DNA of 33,010 nt. Origin: Candidatus Ruthturnera sp. GTDB lineage: Bacteria > Pseudomonadota > Gammaproteobacteria > PS1 > Pseudothioglobaceae. Position 1 is the stretch's first letter. The number at the start of each line of letters is the position of its first letter. The notes under the pieces are model-generated. The model saw only the letters and a list, made by a program, of their open reading frames with translations, did no database searches and was not told where the DNA came from. The stretch covers positions 1,470 to 34,479 of the forward strand of contig JABGOT010000084.1 in assembly GCA_018648985.1 (NCBI GenBank). Direction: 5' to 3'. The translations under genes and the position numbers were made by a program. Below, piece by piece: positions 8,734 through 17,401 of this stretch.

Positions 8734-9993
8734 ATGCAACGTATCGCAATTCTAAGTGTTAACCATCAACTCGCGCCGGTCGAAGTGCGTGAGAAAGTTG
8801 CGTTTGCATCTGGTGAATTAAACAATGCATTGACTCGGTTTAATCAAACCAAAGGTGTCGAGGCGTGTGCTATTTTATCCACCTGTAATCGTACTGAAGT
8901 TTATGCCGTCATCAACACAGACAATGCACAAGAAATACTTAGTGATTATTTATCCAACACACACAATATTGATCGATCAGAAATTGACCCTTATTTAAGT
9001 TATTTTGAAGGCGATCATGCGGTTGAGCATATTTGCCATGTAGCAACCGGACTAGACTCTTTAGTCTTAGGTGAACCGCAAATCTTAGGTCAGCTTAAAG
9101 ACGCTTACCACGCCGCTAAAGAGGCGAACACACTCAATAAATTATTAGAAAAATTATTCCAACACGCTTTTTCAACCGCTAAAAAAGTTAGAACCGATAC
9201 AGGGATTGGTTCATCTCCTGTTTCTGTCGCTTATTGCGCTGTCAAACTTAGTGAGAAAATTTTTGCCGATTTAGCAGAGCAAACTGTCATGCTGATTGGT
9301 GCGGGTGAAATGATAGAGTTATGCGCACAACACCTAAATCAAAAAGGTGTTAACAACATGATTGTTGCCAATAGAACAGTTGAAAATGCAGAAAAAATCG
9401 CCTCACTTTATGGCGCTACAGTCATTAGTCTTAAACAGTTTTCTAACTTGATTCATGAAGCAGATATTATTATTTCATCTACTGCTGCGTCAGTGCCAAT
9501 CATCGGCAAAGGTTTGGTAGAAACTGCACTTAAACTACGTAAGCACAAGCCTATATTCATGCTCGATATTGCCATACCACGTGATATTGAGCCAGAAGTA
9601 GCTCAGTTAGATGATGTATTTTTGTACACAATTGACGATCTTCAGCAAGTTGTTAATGAGAATATCGACTCTCGCCAACGAGAAAAGACATTGGCTGAAG
9701 AAATCATTGTTGGTCAAAATAAAAAATTTGATGACTGGCTAGCAACACTACCAAATGAACAAATTGTGCAAGCTTATCGTCAAAATGCTTACCAAATTAA
9801 AGAACTAGCAGTTGAGGCGGCACTCAAAAAACTTAAAAATGGTGGAGATTCAGCAGCCATTATTAGCCAATTAGCTGATCAACTAACCAACAAACTCTTG
9901 CATGCACCTTTTGGCAATATTAAACAAGCCTCTACTGAACAACTAAATCAGTGTGAGGGCTGTGTGCCTAAGAATAAAACCAAAAAATCATGA
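8734..9993 (+). CDS. hemA: glutamyl-tRNA reductase
   Basis: A 419-residue NADPH-dependent enzyme that reduces glutamyl-tRNA to glutamate-1-semialdehyde, the first step of C5 haem synthesis. The N-terminal catalytic domain shows '[18 protein letters not shown]' and the thioester-forming Cys51 in '[10 protein letters not shown]'. '[20 protein letters not shown]' follows, then the NADPH-binding '[11 protein letters not shown]' at about residue 190, and a C-terminal dimerisation helix. The stop overlaps prfA by 4 nt (ATGA), the common hemA-prfA arrangement. Confidence 0.98.
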   Translation: MQRIAILSVNHQLAPVEVREKVAFASGELNNALTRFNQTKGVEACAILSTCNRTEVYAVINTDNAQEILSDYLSNTHNIDRSEIDPYLSYFEGDHAVEHICHVATGLDSLVLGEPQILGQLKDAYHAAKEANTLNKLLEKLFQHAFSTAKKVRTDTGIGSSPVSVAYCAVKLSEKIFADLAEQTVMLIGAGEMIELCAQHLNQKGVNNMIVANRTVENAEKIASLYGATVISLKQFSNLIHEADIIISSTAASVPIIGKGLVETALKLRKHKPIFMLDIAIPRDIEPEVAQLDDVFLYTIDDLQQVVNENIDSRQREKTLAEEIIVGQNKKFDDWLATLPNEQIVQAYRQNAYQIKELAVEAALKKLKNGGDSAAIISQLADQLTNKLLHAPFGNIKQASTEQLNQCEGCVPKNKTKKS

Positions 9994-11081
9994 ATGCTTC
10001 TATTTTAACCAAGCTTGAACAGCTATCCATGCGCCTAGAAGAAGTAGGCGCCATGCTGTCTGATCCCGAAGTAGCATCAGATCAAAAAAAATTCCGTGAG
10101 TTATCTATTGAGCATTCACAGCTCACCCCAGTCAATGAGCAGTTTTCTCAATACTTAGCCACCCAAGAAGACATTGAAGCAGCCGAAAGCATGTTGCTAG
10201 AAGATGACGACGAGATGAAAGCCATGGCTAAGGAAGAAATCTCAGAAGGTAAAGCAAAACTAGAACAGCTTGATTTAGAACTTAAAAAAGCACTACTCCC
10301 TAAAGACCCAAATGACTCTCGCAATATTATTATCGAGATAAGAGCAGGTACAGGTGGTGATGAAGCGTCAATCTTCTCGGGTGATTTATTTAGAATGTAT
10401 TCTCGCTATGTTGAAAAACAAAAATGGCAAATAGAAATATTAAGTTCTAACATTGGTGATCACGGTGGCTTCAAAGAGGTTATCGCTCGTATCAGTGGCG
10501 CTAATGTTTATGCAAAACTCAAATTTGAATCTGGTGCACATCGAGTACAACGCGTACCAGAAACTGAATCCCAAGGCCGTGTACACACCTCAGCCTGCAC
10601 TGTAGCGATCATGCCTGAAGTTGAGAATATTGAAGAGGTTGATATCAATATGGGTGATGTTCGTGTTGACACTTTTAGGGCGTCAGGTGCGGGTGGTCAG
10701 CACGTTAATAAAACTGACTCTGCTGTACGTGTTACTCATATTCCAACTGGCACTGTGGTCGAGTGTCAAGACGGGCGCTCGCAACACAAAAATAAAGCGC
10801 AAGCAATGTCAGTATTGGCATCTAGAATTCTCGATGCGCAGCAACAAGTACAACAAAAAGAACAAGCATCAGCTCGAAAAGAATTGGTTGGTAGTGGCGA
10901 TCGCTCACAACGTATTCGTACTTATAACTATCCACAAGGGCGTATTACCGATCATCGCATTAACTTAACGCTATACAAATTAGCTGAGATTATGGAAGGT
11001 GATTTAGAATCGATTATCGAGCCTTTGATTGTTGAACAGCAAACCAGCCAACTCACAGACCTGAACGACACACTAGCTTAA
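9990..11081 (+). CDS. prfA: peptide chain release factor 1
   Basis: A 363-residue RF1 reading UAA and UAG. The codon-recognition tripeptide is P-E-T in '[17 protein letters not shown]', fitting RF1's PxT rather than RF2's SPF. The catalytic GGQ is in '[18 protein letters not shown]', and the C terminus '[20 protein letters not shown]' is standard. prmC, which methylates the GGQ and commonly follows, is missing here. The 3' end overlaps the convergent znuB by 9 bp. Confidence 0.98.
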   Translation: MNASILTKLEQLSMRLEEVGAMLSDPEVASDQKKFRELSIEHSQLTPVNEQFSQYLATQEDIEAAESMLLEDDDEMKAMAKEEISEGKAKLEQLDLELKKALLPKDPNDSRNIIIEIRAGTGGDEASIFSGDLFRMYSRYVEKQKWQIEILSSNIGDHGGFKEVIARISGANVYAKLKFESGAHRVQRVPETESQGRVHTSACTVAIMPEVENIEEVDINMGDVRVDTFRASGAGGQHVNKTDSAVRVTHIPTGTVVECQDGRSQHKNKAQAMSVLASRILDAQQQVQQKEQASARKELVGSGDRSQRIRTYNYPQGRITDHRINLTLYKLAEIMEGDLESIIEPLIVEQQTSQLTDLNDTLA

Positions 11082-11864
11082 ATTTTTAGGCGCTACCAGC
11101 TGAGAAAACACAAACAAAACACCCAGTGAAATTACAATCGCTGGACCTGTTGCCACATCATAATACATCGACCCACTCAGGCCAATAATTACCGCTACCA
11201 TTGAGATAAAAATTGACTGAAATACCATTTGACTGGGTGTATGAGCAAACACTCTGGCAATCGCAGGTGGAATAATCAGCAGTGAAGTGATGAGTAATAC
11301 GCCTACAATTTGTACCGAAACTGACACAGCAAGTGCAATCATTAACATAAATAGCAGCTGATAGAATAGGTGGTTAAGCCCTTCTGCTCTAGCCAATTCT
11401 TCGTTTAAAGTTAATAACAATAAACGCTGCCAAAAAACAGACATCAGCACTACAATCACTATTAATACCGCATACACCCAAATAATATCATCTCGAGTGA
11501 TGGATAAAATATCACCAAATAAGAGTGAGAAATAGTCGGTATTAGCACCGCCAACCAAGGCAAGAACAACAATACCTAATGAAAGTGCGATATGAGAAAA
11601 AATCCCTAAAATCGCATCATTAGATAAAAACTGTCGCTCTTGTAAAGTGACAATCAAAAAAGCAAAAATTGCACCTGTAATAATCAAACCAAAATGAATA
11701 CCTAAGCCGCTAGCCAAACCTAGAGATACACCTAGTAATGCACTGTGTGAGATCGATTCGGAAAAGTAGCTCATGCGCTTCCAAATCACAAAGCAACCGA
11801 GTGATCCAGCAATAATAGAAATACCCACAGCCGCCAGGACCGCTCTAAGAATAAAATCTTCCAT
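11073..11864 (-). CDS. znuB: zinc/manganese ABC transporter permease (ZnuB-like)
   Basis: A 263-residue ABC-3 family permease with about seven hydrophobic helices. It opens with the family's '[19 protein letters not shown]', then '[18 protein letters not shown]', and later carries '[10 protein letters not shown]', the conserved loop that docks to the ATPase. It follows the fur gene by 16 nt on the same strand. The ATPase (znuC) and binding protein (znuA) are not in the neighbourhood. Zinc is the likeliest substrate, but manganese or iron cannot be excluded, particularly as the adjacent regulator looks like Fur. Confidence 0.88.
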   Translation of the reverse strand: MEDFILRAVLAAVGISIIAGSLGCFVIWKRMSYFSESISHSALLGVSLGLASGLGIHFGLIITGAIFAFLIVTLQERQFLSNDAILGIFSHIALSLGIVVLALVGGANTDYFSLLFGDILSITRDDIIWVYAVLIVIVVLMSVFWQRLLLLTLNEELARAEGLNHLFYQLLFMLMIALAVSVSVQIVGVLLITSLLIIPPAIARVFAHTPSQMVFQSIFISMVAVIIGLSGSMYYDVATGPAIVISLGVLFVFSQLVAPKNLS

Positions 11865-11880
11865 CTAAATCAAAAAAATC

Positions 11881-12288
11881 CTATTGGCAACTCTTACACA
11901 AGCCATATAAATATAAGCAGTGATCAGTTAATTCATAACCGTGCTTTGTAGCCACATCATGCTGATGTTGCTCAATAACATCATCCGAAAATTCATCAAT
12001 TTTTCCACATTTAACACAGACCAAATGATCATGATGCTCAGAATTAGACAGCTCAAACACAGATTGGCCATTATCAAAGTTGAGTTTATTAATCATGCCA
12101 GACTCTTCAAACTGAGTCAGCACACGGTAAATCGTTGCCACACCCACTTCTTCACCCTGCATTACCAAAGTACGGTAAATATCCTCCGCACTCATGTGGT
12201 GCTCTTCACTGGTTTCTAAAATTTCTAAAATTTTGAGTCGTGGCAGTGTGACTTTGAGTCCGGCACTTTTTAAATCTTGAGCATCCAT
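11881..12288 (-). CDS. fur: ferric uptake regulator family protein, Fur type
   Basis: About 135 residues. A winged-helix DNA-binding part runs 'LKSAGLKVTLPRLKILEILE' to 'GVATIYRVLTQFEESGMI', followed by the metal-binding dimerisation domain with 'HHDHLVCVKCGKIDEF' and the C-terminal 'YGLCKSC' that completes the CxxC zinc site. The LPRLKIL/HHDHLVC wording is typical of true Fur rather than Zur. I place the start at ATG 12288, with AAGGA 7 nt upstream; an in-frame TTG two codons earlier is possible. It is divergent from bamE, the classical omlA/fur pairing, but is followed by znuB. Confidence 0.93.
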   Translation of the reverse strand: MDAQDLKSAGLKVTLPRLKILEILETSEEHHMSAEDIYRTLVMQGEEVGVATIYRVLTQFEESGMINKLNFDNGQSVFELSNSEHHDHLVCVKCGKIDEFSDDVIEQHQHDVATKHGYELTDHCLYLYGLCKSCQ

Positions 12289-12351
12289 ATCCAAATCCTT
12301 GATGTAAAATCAGTTAATATTTTTAATCATTTTAAATCAAAAAGCCAACCA

Positions 12352-13128
12352 ATGAATAAATTAACTTTGATTGTATTGTCATTACCATTCTTATCTGCGT
12401 GTTCACCTTCAATGCCAGAACTACCAGATTTACCAAGCTTGCCAAGCATGTCAGATATCGTTCCTACACCTTATAAAGCTGATATTTACCAAGGCTCTGT
12501 ATTAGAGCGCTTTAAAATCAACCAGCTTAAAGTTGGCATGTCTAAAGCACAAGTAAAAGACCTAATCGGCTCACCCAGTGTGATTGACCCATTTCATAAC
12601 AACCAATGGGATTATATTAACTACTCCACCCCTGGTGTAGGAAATGTTATTCATTATCGCTTAATACTTGCTTTTGATCATAACACCCTTACTAAAGTCG
12701 ACACCACAGGTATCGGCTCTTTGCCACAGCTTACTGATGAAGAAAAAGCCTTAGAGGATAAACGCATTGCTGAGGAAAAAGCCAGAGCGGAGGCGGCAGC
12801 TAAAGCTAAAGCAGAGGCGGAAAGAATCGCTAAAGAGAAGGCAATTGCAGCCGCTAAGGCTAAAGCAGAAGCCGAGAGAATTGCTAAAGAAAAAGCAGCG
12901 GCAAAAGCCAAAGCACTAGAAAACAAACGCATTGCTGAAGAAAAAGCCAAAGTAGCAGCGGCGGCAAAAGCTAAAGCTGAAAAAATTGCTAAAGAAAAAG
13001 AAGAAGCCAAGGCCAAGGCCAAAGCTTTAGAAGATAAACGCATTGCTGAAGAAAAAGCCAAAGCAGCGGCGGCGGCAGAAGCTAAACGCATTGAAGAGGC
13101 AAACAAGCCTTGGTATAAATTCTGGTAG
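12352..13128 (+). CDS. bamE: BamE/SmpA outer-membrane lipoprotein with long Ala/Lys/Glu tail
   Basis: A 258-residue protein. Residues 1-17 are a signal peptide with lipobox 'LSAC' (Cys17). A Pro/Leu-rich linker ('MPELPDLPSLPSM') follows, then the BamE domain at about residues 38-122: 'YKADIYQGSVLERFKINQLK', 'VGMSKAQVKDLIGSP', 'WDYINY'. From about residue 128 to 250 it continues as a low-complexity Ala/Lys/Glu/Arg coiled-coil-like tail built from imperfect repeats and closes with 'NKPWYKFW'. Typical BamE proteins stop soon after the globular domain. An in-frame upstream ATG at 12277 would lie inside the fur 5' end and spoil the signal peptide, so 12352 is preferred. Confidence 0.9.
   Translation: MNKLTLIVLSLPFLSACSPSMPELPDLPSLPSMSDIVPTPYKADIYQGSVLERFKINQLKVGMSKAQVKDLIGSPSVIDPFHNNQWDYINYSTPGVGNVIHYRLILAFDHNTLTKVDTTGIGSLPQLTDEEKALEDKRIAEEKARAEAAAKAKAEAERIAKEKAIAAAKAKAEAERIAKEKAAAKAKALENKRIAEEKAKVAAAAKAKAEKIAKEKEEAKAKAKALEDKRIAEEKAKAAAAAEAKRIEEANKPWYKFW
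12745..13059 (+). repeat. imperfect 39-bp coding repeats in the bamE tail
   Basis: Three near-identical 39-bp units begin at 12745, 12910 and 13021 and encode K-A-L-E-D/N-K-R-I-A-E-E-K-A. Between them lie shorter 'AKAEAERIAKEKA' units. The DNA identity between units is high enough for slipped-strand or recombinational length change. Confidence 0.8.
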
Positions 13129-13145
13129 ATAGCCAGCCGAATACT

Positions 13146-13748
13146 GTGTCATCACTCAATGTTAACAACCTAAATTGTCAACGAGGCTACAATCAACTTT
13201 TTAGCGAATTATCCTTTAAGGTTAATGCTGGCGATGTCTTGCGTATTACTGGCACCAACGGCAGTGGAAAAACCTCTCTTTTAAAAATCCTAGCTGGTCT
13301 TAATGCAGCTGAAGAAGGCGATATTGCGCTTGACAACCACCCAGTTAAATCAGACGAATACCAAAGTGAAGTTTTTTATTTAGGCCATTTATCAGCGCTT
13401 AGCGCCGAACTTACCAGTATTGAAAACCTTGAATTCTTAACTGGGCTTAATAAATCCATTGATCAACACCTATTAGTTAAAGCGTTAGCACAAGTTGGCC
13501 TCAAAGGCTATGAAGACGAATACTGCGCCAAACTCTCAGCTGGGCAAAAACGCCGTGTTATTCTGGCTGGATTATTTGTATCAAACGCCAAAATTTGGCT
13601 GTTAGACGAGCCTTTTACAGCACTCGATCCGCAAGGCGTAAAAATTGTAGAAGAGCGCATTAGCAAACACTGTGCGCAAGGCGGGCTGTGCTTATTCACC
13701 ACCCATCAAGATTCTGCATTACCTAATCAAAAAGTATTGGCGCTATGA
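13146..13748 (+). CDS. ccmA: haem exporter ATP-binding protein CcmA
   Basis: A 200-residue ABC ATPase of the cytochrome c maturation (system I) CcmAB complex, which releases haem-loaded CcmE. Walker A is 'GTNGSGKTSLLKILAGL' (about residues 37-53), the signature 'LSAGQKRRV' near 133, and Walker B 'IWLLDEPFTALD' near 152. The start is GTG at 13146, 17 nt after bamE. The stop overlaps ccmB by 4 nt. Confidence 0.95.
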   Translation: MSSLNVNNLNCQRGYNQLFSELSFKVNAGDVLRITGTNGSGKTSLLKILAGLNAAEEGDIALDNHPVKSDEYQSEVFYLGHLSALSAELTSIENLEFLTGLNKSIDQHLLVKALAQVGLKGYEDEYCAKLSAGQKRRVILAGLFVSNAKIWLLDEPFTALDPQGVKIVEERISKHCAQGGLCLFTTHQDSALPNQKVLAL

Positions 13749-14410
13749 ATATTTACCTGCAAACACTCAAGCGTGATTTACGTGTGGCGATTCGCAACCC
13801 ATCTAGCGTACTCAATCCATTGTTATTTTTTATCATTTCAGTGTCTTTATTCCCGTTGGCAATCAGCCCTGAAGCATCAGTACTTAAAGAAATTGCTGCT
13901 GGTATTATTTGGGTGGCAAGCATGTTGGCTGTACTATTATCTTTAAATGCTTTGTTTCATCATGATTTTGAAAATGGCGTGTTAGAGCAAATGGTAACTT
14001 CTCATCATTCATTACCACTGTTAATCTTATCAAAAATTACCGCTCATTGGATTCTTACTGGCATTCCAATTATCTTACTATCACCCTTACTAGGGTTGTT
14101 TTTATTTTTAGACAGTGAAAGCGTTAAAGTGTTAATGCTAACCCTATTACTAGCCACGCCAAGTTTAAGCTTAATTGGCGCTATTGGTGCCTCGCTAATT
14201 GTTGGGATTAAAAACTCAGGCATGTTGTTGTCGTTATTAATCTTACCTCTATATATTCCAATACTGATCTTTGCTTCAAGTGCAGTCTCTCAAGCGCAAT
14301 TTGGCTTAGATATTACTGGCCAGCTGTATTTCTTAGCAACTATTTTAGTGGTCAGTATTATGGCCATACCATTTGTCAGTAGCATTGCATTAAAAATAAG
14401 TTTGGAATGA
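13745..14410 (+). CDS. ccmB: haem exporter membrane protein CcmB
   Basis: A 221-residue integral membrane partner of CcmA with about six hydrophobic helices. The conserved features 'LQTLKRDLRVAIRNPSSVLN' at the N terminus, 'GIIWVASMLAVLLSL' and 'FENGVLEQM' are present. Together with ccmA it indicates a c-type cytochrome maturation system, but ccmC-ccmI are not in the window. No terminator is apparent before the metK promoter. Confidence 0.95.
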   Translation: MNIYLQTLKRDLRVAIRNPSSVLNPLLFFIISVSLFPLAISPEASVLKEIAAGIIWVASMLAVLLSLNALFHHDFENGVLEQMVTSHHSLPLLILSKITAHWILTGIPIILLSPLLGLFLFLDSESVKVLMLTLLLATPSLSLIGAIGASLIVGIKNSGMLLSLLILPLYIPILIFASSAVSQAQFGLDITGQLYFLATILVVSIMAIPFVSSIALKISLE

Positions 14411-14412
14411 AC

Positions 14413-14440
14413 TTTACTTTGTAAAAATTTTCATTATAAT
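14413..14440 (+). promoter_or_regulatory. metK promoter
   Basis: TTTACT (14413-14418), a 16-bp spacer and a perfect TATAAT (14435-14440). The expected transcription start, near 14447, falls exactly at the 5' edge of the riboswitch described next, supporting both calls. Confidence 0.65.
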
Positions 14441-14447
14441 TTCGACC

Positions 14448-14521
14448 ATACGCTGATTTATCCCAATTGCTAGCGTTATTACTCAAGTTAATTAAGGGTA
14501 ATTAAAACAAGCTAAAGCAGG
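14448..14521 (+). promoter_or_regulatory. SAM-II-type (SAM-II/SAM-V) riboswitch upstream of metK
   Basis: The 5' part CGCTGATTTATCCCAATTGC followed by TAGCG matches the SAM-II core: P1 strand, the conserved CUGAUUUA loop, the AUUGC stretch and the P1' strand. P1 pairs 14450-14454 with 14472-14476. The 3' conserved element is AGCTAAAGCAGG (14510-14521), the strand that forms the H-type pseudoknot in known structures. Between them the loop carries an extra hairpin (TTAATT...AATTAA, 14489-14505). Known members sense S-adenosylmethionine and lower expression. The position before SAM synthetase fits feedback control. Family membership is from pattern recognition; SAM-II and SAM-V cannot be separated by eye. 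Confidence 0.8.
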
Positions 14522-14536
14522 TGTTCTTCTTAGTTG

Positions 14537-14562
14537 AAAACCCTTCTTGACAAGGGTTTTTT
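14537..14562 (+). terminator. intrinsic terminator between the SAM riboswitch and metK
   Basis: A perfect 9-bp stem AAAACCCTT/AAGGGTTTT with a 6-nt loop and a run of six T. It lies after the riboswitch and 22 nt before the metK ATG, so metK expression needs read-through. This suggests the riboswitch works by transcription attenuation. Confidence 0.85.
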
Positions 14563-14584
14563 AACGTTCATAAGGAGAACAAAA

Positions 14585-15718
14585 ATGATTTTTACTTCCG
14601 AATCTGTTTCTGCCGGTCACCCAGATAAAGTTTGTGACCAAATTTCTGATGCTATTTTAGATGCGGCATTAGCCCAAGATAAAAACTCACGCGTTGCAGT
14701 TGAGACTTTAGTTAAAGACAATCACGTAGTACTGGCTGGTGAGATTACCACTGGCGCTAGCATTAATTACAACCAAATCGTGCGCGATACGATTATTGGT
14801 ATTGGCTACGACAAAGAAGAATACGGCTTTAATGGTCACACTTGTGATATTACTAATTTATTAGGTGAGCAATCACAAGACATTGCCATGGGTGTTGATG
14901 AATCATCTGATCATGAACAAGGTGCAGGCGACCAAGGCTTAATGTTTGGTTATGCTTGTAATGCCACCGACGTACTGATGCCAGCACCTATTATATATGC
15001 ACACCGTTTGGTTGCCAAACAGGCAGAACTCATGAAAAATGGGGCATTGCCGTGGTTACGTCCCGATGCAAAATCACAAGTATCCTGTATTTACGATGGT
15101 CACAAAATTGTCGGCATTGATGCGGTGGTGCTTTCTACTCAACATGATGAAAGTGTCTCATTAGATGATTTACGCGAAGCTATTTTAGAAGAAGTGATTA
15201 AACCCGTTTTACCCAGCGAATGGTTAACGGATTCAACCACATTCCACATTAATCCAACCGGTCACTTTGTGATTGGTGGTCCGGTGGGTGATGCCGGCCT
15301 AACTGGTCGTAAGATTATTGTTGATACTTACGGTGGTATGGCGCGTCATGGTGGCGGCGCATTCTCAGGCAAAGACCCATCAAAAGTAGATCGTTCTGCT
15401 GCTTATGCAACACGCTACGTGGCTAAAAATATTGTGGCTGCCGGCTTGGCTGATAAATGTGAAATCCAAGTATCTTACGCCATTGGCGTGGCCGAGCCTA
15501 CTTCAATTAGTATTGAAACTTTTGGCACAGGAAAAATATCAGATGAAGCGATTGAAGTATTGGTAGCTGAGCATTTTGACTTACGCCCTAAAGGCCTGAT
15601 TGCGATGCTTGACCTTAAGCGTCCAATCTATCAACAAACGGCTAGTTATGGTCACTTTGGTCGCACTGAAGATACCATTAGTTGGGAAAAAACTGACCGC
15701 GCGCACTTACTGAAATAA
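14585..15718 (+). CDS. metK: S-adenosylmethionine synthetase
   Basis: A 377-residue enzyme making SAM from methionine and ATP. It starts with the hallmark '[20 protein letters not shown]', then '[12 protein letters not shown]' (the ATP-binding GAGDQG hexapeptide) and '[20 protein letters not shown]' (P-loop-like). The ATG at 14585 has AAGGAGAA 5-12 nt upstream. The frame stays open for 17 codons further upstream but would run through the terminator, so the downstream ATG is correct. Expression is probably governed by the SAM-II-type element and terminator upstream. Confidence 0.98.
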   Translation: MIFTSESVSAGHPDKVCDQISDAILDAALAQDKNSRVAVETLVKDNHVVLAGEITTGASINYNQIVRDTIIGIGYDKEEYGFNGHTCDITNLLGEQSQDIAMGVDESSDHEQGAGDQGLMFGYACNATDVLMPAPIIYAHRLVAKQAELMKNGALPWLRPDAKSQVSCIYDGHKIVGIDAVVLSTQHDESVSLDDLREAILEEVIKPVLPSEWLTDSTTFHINPTGHFVIGGPVGDAGLTGRKIIVDTYGGMARHGGGAFSGKDPSKVDRSAAYATRYVAKNIVAAGLADKCEIQVSYAIGVAEPTSISIETFGTGKISDEAIEVLVAEHFDLRPKGLIAMLDLKRPIYQQTASYGHFGRTEDTISWEKTDRAHLLK

Positions 15719-15739
15719 CGATAAATTTATCAGATTTGG

Positions 15740-15745
15740 TATAAT
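15740..15745 (+). promoter_or_regulatory. ahcY promoter -10 box
   Basis: A perfect TATAAT 22 bp after the metK stop. The -35 region overlaps the metK stop codon and is poor. A start near 15752 would place the SAH aptamer at the very 5' end of the RNA, which supports a separate promoter for ahcY. Confidence 0.55.
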
Positions 15746-15753
15746 AGCCAAAT

Positions 15754-15816
15754 CGCCAAGGAGCGTTGCATTGGAGTTTACTTCCGATCAGGCTTGGTTA
15801 ATCAAAACGACGCTTA
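15754..15816 (+). promoter_or_regulatory. S-adenosylhomocysteine (SAH) riboswitch
   Basis: The conserved AAGGAGCGTTGCA and CAGGCTTGG blocks of the SAH riboswitch are present in order. Pairings seen: P1 CCAAG (15756-15760) with CTTGG (15793-15797); P2 ATTGGA (15770-15775) with TTCCGAT including one G-U (15783-15788); pseudoknot AGCGT (15762-15766) with ACGCT (15810-15814). In the described family SAH binding turns on SAH hydrolase or other SAH-recycling genes, which is exactly what follows. A second ACGCTT (15825-15830) directly before the Shine-Dalgarno offers a competing partner for the pseudoknot strand. Confidence 0.92.
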
Positions 15817-15843
15817 TTTTTATTACGCTTTAAGGAGATAAAA

Positions 15844-17214
15844 ATGAGTAACAATACTCTAAACAATAACGATTATAAAGTTGCCGATATGGCATTGGCT
15901 GATTACGGCCGTAAAGAAGTAGAACTGGCCGAAGCTGAAATGCCAGCATTAATGGCGTTACGTACCAGCTACCGTGACACGCAACCCTTAGCAGGTGCTA
16001 AGATTTTAGGTTGTATTCACATGACCATTCAAACTGCTGTACTAATGGAAACTTTGGTTGATCTTGGTGCCGAAGTGCGCTGGTCAAGTTGTAATATTTT
16101 CTCAACTCAAGATCACGCAGCAGCAGCGATGGTGGCAGCAGACATTCCAACTTTTGCTTGGAAAGGTGAAACGGAAGAAGAGTTCTTGTGGTGTATTGAA
16201 CAAACGATTTTGTCTGATGGCAAACCTTGGGATGCCAATATGGTGCTTGACGATGGTGGTGATTTAACGCAGATGCTGCATGAAAAATACCCTGAAATGT
16301 TGAATGATATTCACGGCATTAGTGAAGAAACTACAACTGGCGTTCACCGCTTACTTGAAATGATGGAAGAAGGCACTTTAAAAGTACCAGCCATTAACGT
16401 AAACGACTCAGTCACAAAATCAAAAAATGACAACAAATACGGTTGTCGTCATTCATTAAACGATGCGATCAAGCGTGGCACTGACATGCTTATGTCAGGC
16501 AAAAAAGCACTGGTTATCGGTTATGGCGATGTGGGCAAAGGCTCAGCACAGTCGCTTCGTCAAGAAGGCATGATTGTTAAAGTATCTGAAATTGATCCAA
16601 TCTGTGCCATGCAAGCTTGTATGGATGGGTTTGAAATTGTATCACCTTATAAGCAAGGTAACAACACCGGTAAAACTGACGATATCAATAAGCGTTTACT
16701 AGCAACAACTGATCTTATCGTTACCACTACAGGCAACTACAATGTTTGTGATAATGCTATGCTACAAACGCTTAAAGCAGGCTCTGTGGTCTGTAATATT
16801 GGCCACTTCGATAATGAAATTGATACGCAATACATGCGTGACAATTGGCGTTGGGACGAGGTAAAACCTCAGGTTCACCGTGTATTCAGAACTGAGAATA
16901 AAAACGATTACTTGATCTTGCTATCTGAAGGTCGCTTGGTTAACTTAGGTAACGCAACTGGCCACCCTTCGCGCATTATGGACGGCTCATTTGCCAATCA
17001 AGTATTGGCACAAATGCATTTATTCGATGCTAAGTTTGCTGATTTGGGTGGTGACATCTATGTAGAAGTACTACCGAAAAAACTTGATGAAGAAGTAGCC
17101 GCTGGTATGGTTGGTGGCTTTGGTGGTGTGTTAACAACACTAACTGATGTTCAGGCTGATTACATCAATGTAAGTAAGGAAGGTCCATTTAAGCCAGAGT
17201 CTTATAAGTACTAG
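15844..17214 (+). CDS. ahcY: S-adenosylhomocysteine hydrolase
   Basis: A 456-residue NAD-dependent enzyme splitting SAH into adenosine and homocysteine, relieving product inhibition of methyltransferases. Visible motifs: '[20 protein letters not shown]', the NAD-binding 'GYGDVGKG' near residues 226-233, '[13 protein letters not shown]', and the C-terminal '[10 protein letters not shown]' that reaches into the neighbouring subunit. The ATG follows TAAGGAGAT. It pairs with metK upstream to form a methyl-cycle unit with two separate RNA sensors. Confidence 0.98.
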   Translation: MSNNTLNNNDYKVADMALADYGRKEVELAEAEMPALMALRTSYRDTQPLAGAKILGCIHMTIQTAVLMETLVDLGAEVRWSSCNIFSTQDHAAAAMVAADIPTFAWKGETEEEFLWCIEQTILSDGKPWDANMVLDDGGDLTQMLHEKYPEMLNDIHGISEETTTGVHRLLEMMEEGTLKVPAINVNDSVTKSKNDNKYGCRHSLNDAIKRGTDMLMSGKKALVIGYGDVGKGSAQSLRQEGMIVKVSEIDPICAMQACMDGFEIVSPYKQGNNTGKTDDINKRLLATTDLIVTTTGNYNVCDNAMLQTLKAGSVVCNIGHFDNEIDTQYMRDNWRWDEVKPQVHRVFRTENKNDYLILLSEGRLVNLGNATGHPSRIMDGSFANQVLAQMHLFDAKFADLGGDIYVEVLPKKLDEEVAAGMVGGFGGVLTTLTDVQADYINVSKEGPFKPESYKY

Positions 17215-17230
17215 ATTCTAGTTAATATCT

Positions 17231-17259
17231 AAAAATGCGAGATTTTTCTCGCATTTTTT
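17231..17259 (+). terminator. intrinsic terminator after ahcY
   Basis: A perfect 12-bp stem AAAAATGCGAGA/TCTCGCATTTTT with a 4-nt loop, running into T's. It begins 17 nt after the ahcY stop. The A-rich 5' arm makes it potentially bidirectional, although there is no convergent gene. Confidence 0.92.
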
Positions 17260-17401
17260 ATGTCATTTTAAAAATTTCCTAAATTTTTATTAGGATGCAT
17301 TAAAAACCATGTTTTAAGGCTTAAAAACGCCACTTTTATGCCAAAAATATAGGAAAATTAGTGCTTTTATTTGCCCATTTACAAAATTTCTGAATTTTTT
17401 T

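Noticed and set aside
12277-12351. 25-codon N-terminal extension of bamE
   Set aside because: It destroys the lipoprotein signal peptide and overlaps the fur start region.
12745-13059. Spaced near-identical repeats resembling a CRISPR array
   Set aside because: The spacing is irregular, the units are in frame within bamE and encode a coiled-coil-like tail.
12678-13106. Long open frame on the minus strand, Ala/Ser/Leu-rich
   Set aside because: It is the mirror of the Ala/Lys/Glu repeat tail of bamE; the repetitive composition keeps the opposite strand open.
14534-14584. 17-codon N-terminal extension of metK
   Set aside because: It would be encoded by the terminator hairpin, and the ATG at 14585 has a strong Shine-Dalgarno and the canonical N terminus.
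17278-17294. CCTAA/TTAGG hairpin before the HIT-like gene
   Set aside because: Five base pairs in very AT-rich DNA are expected by chance; the rest of the 17260-17401 gap shows nothing.
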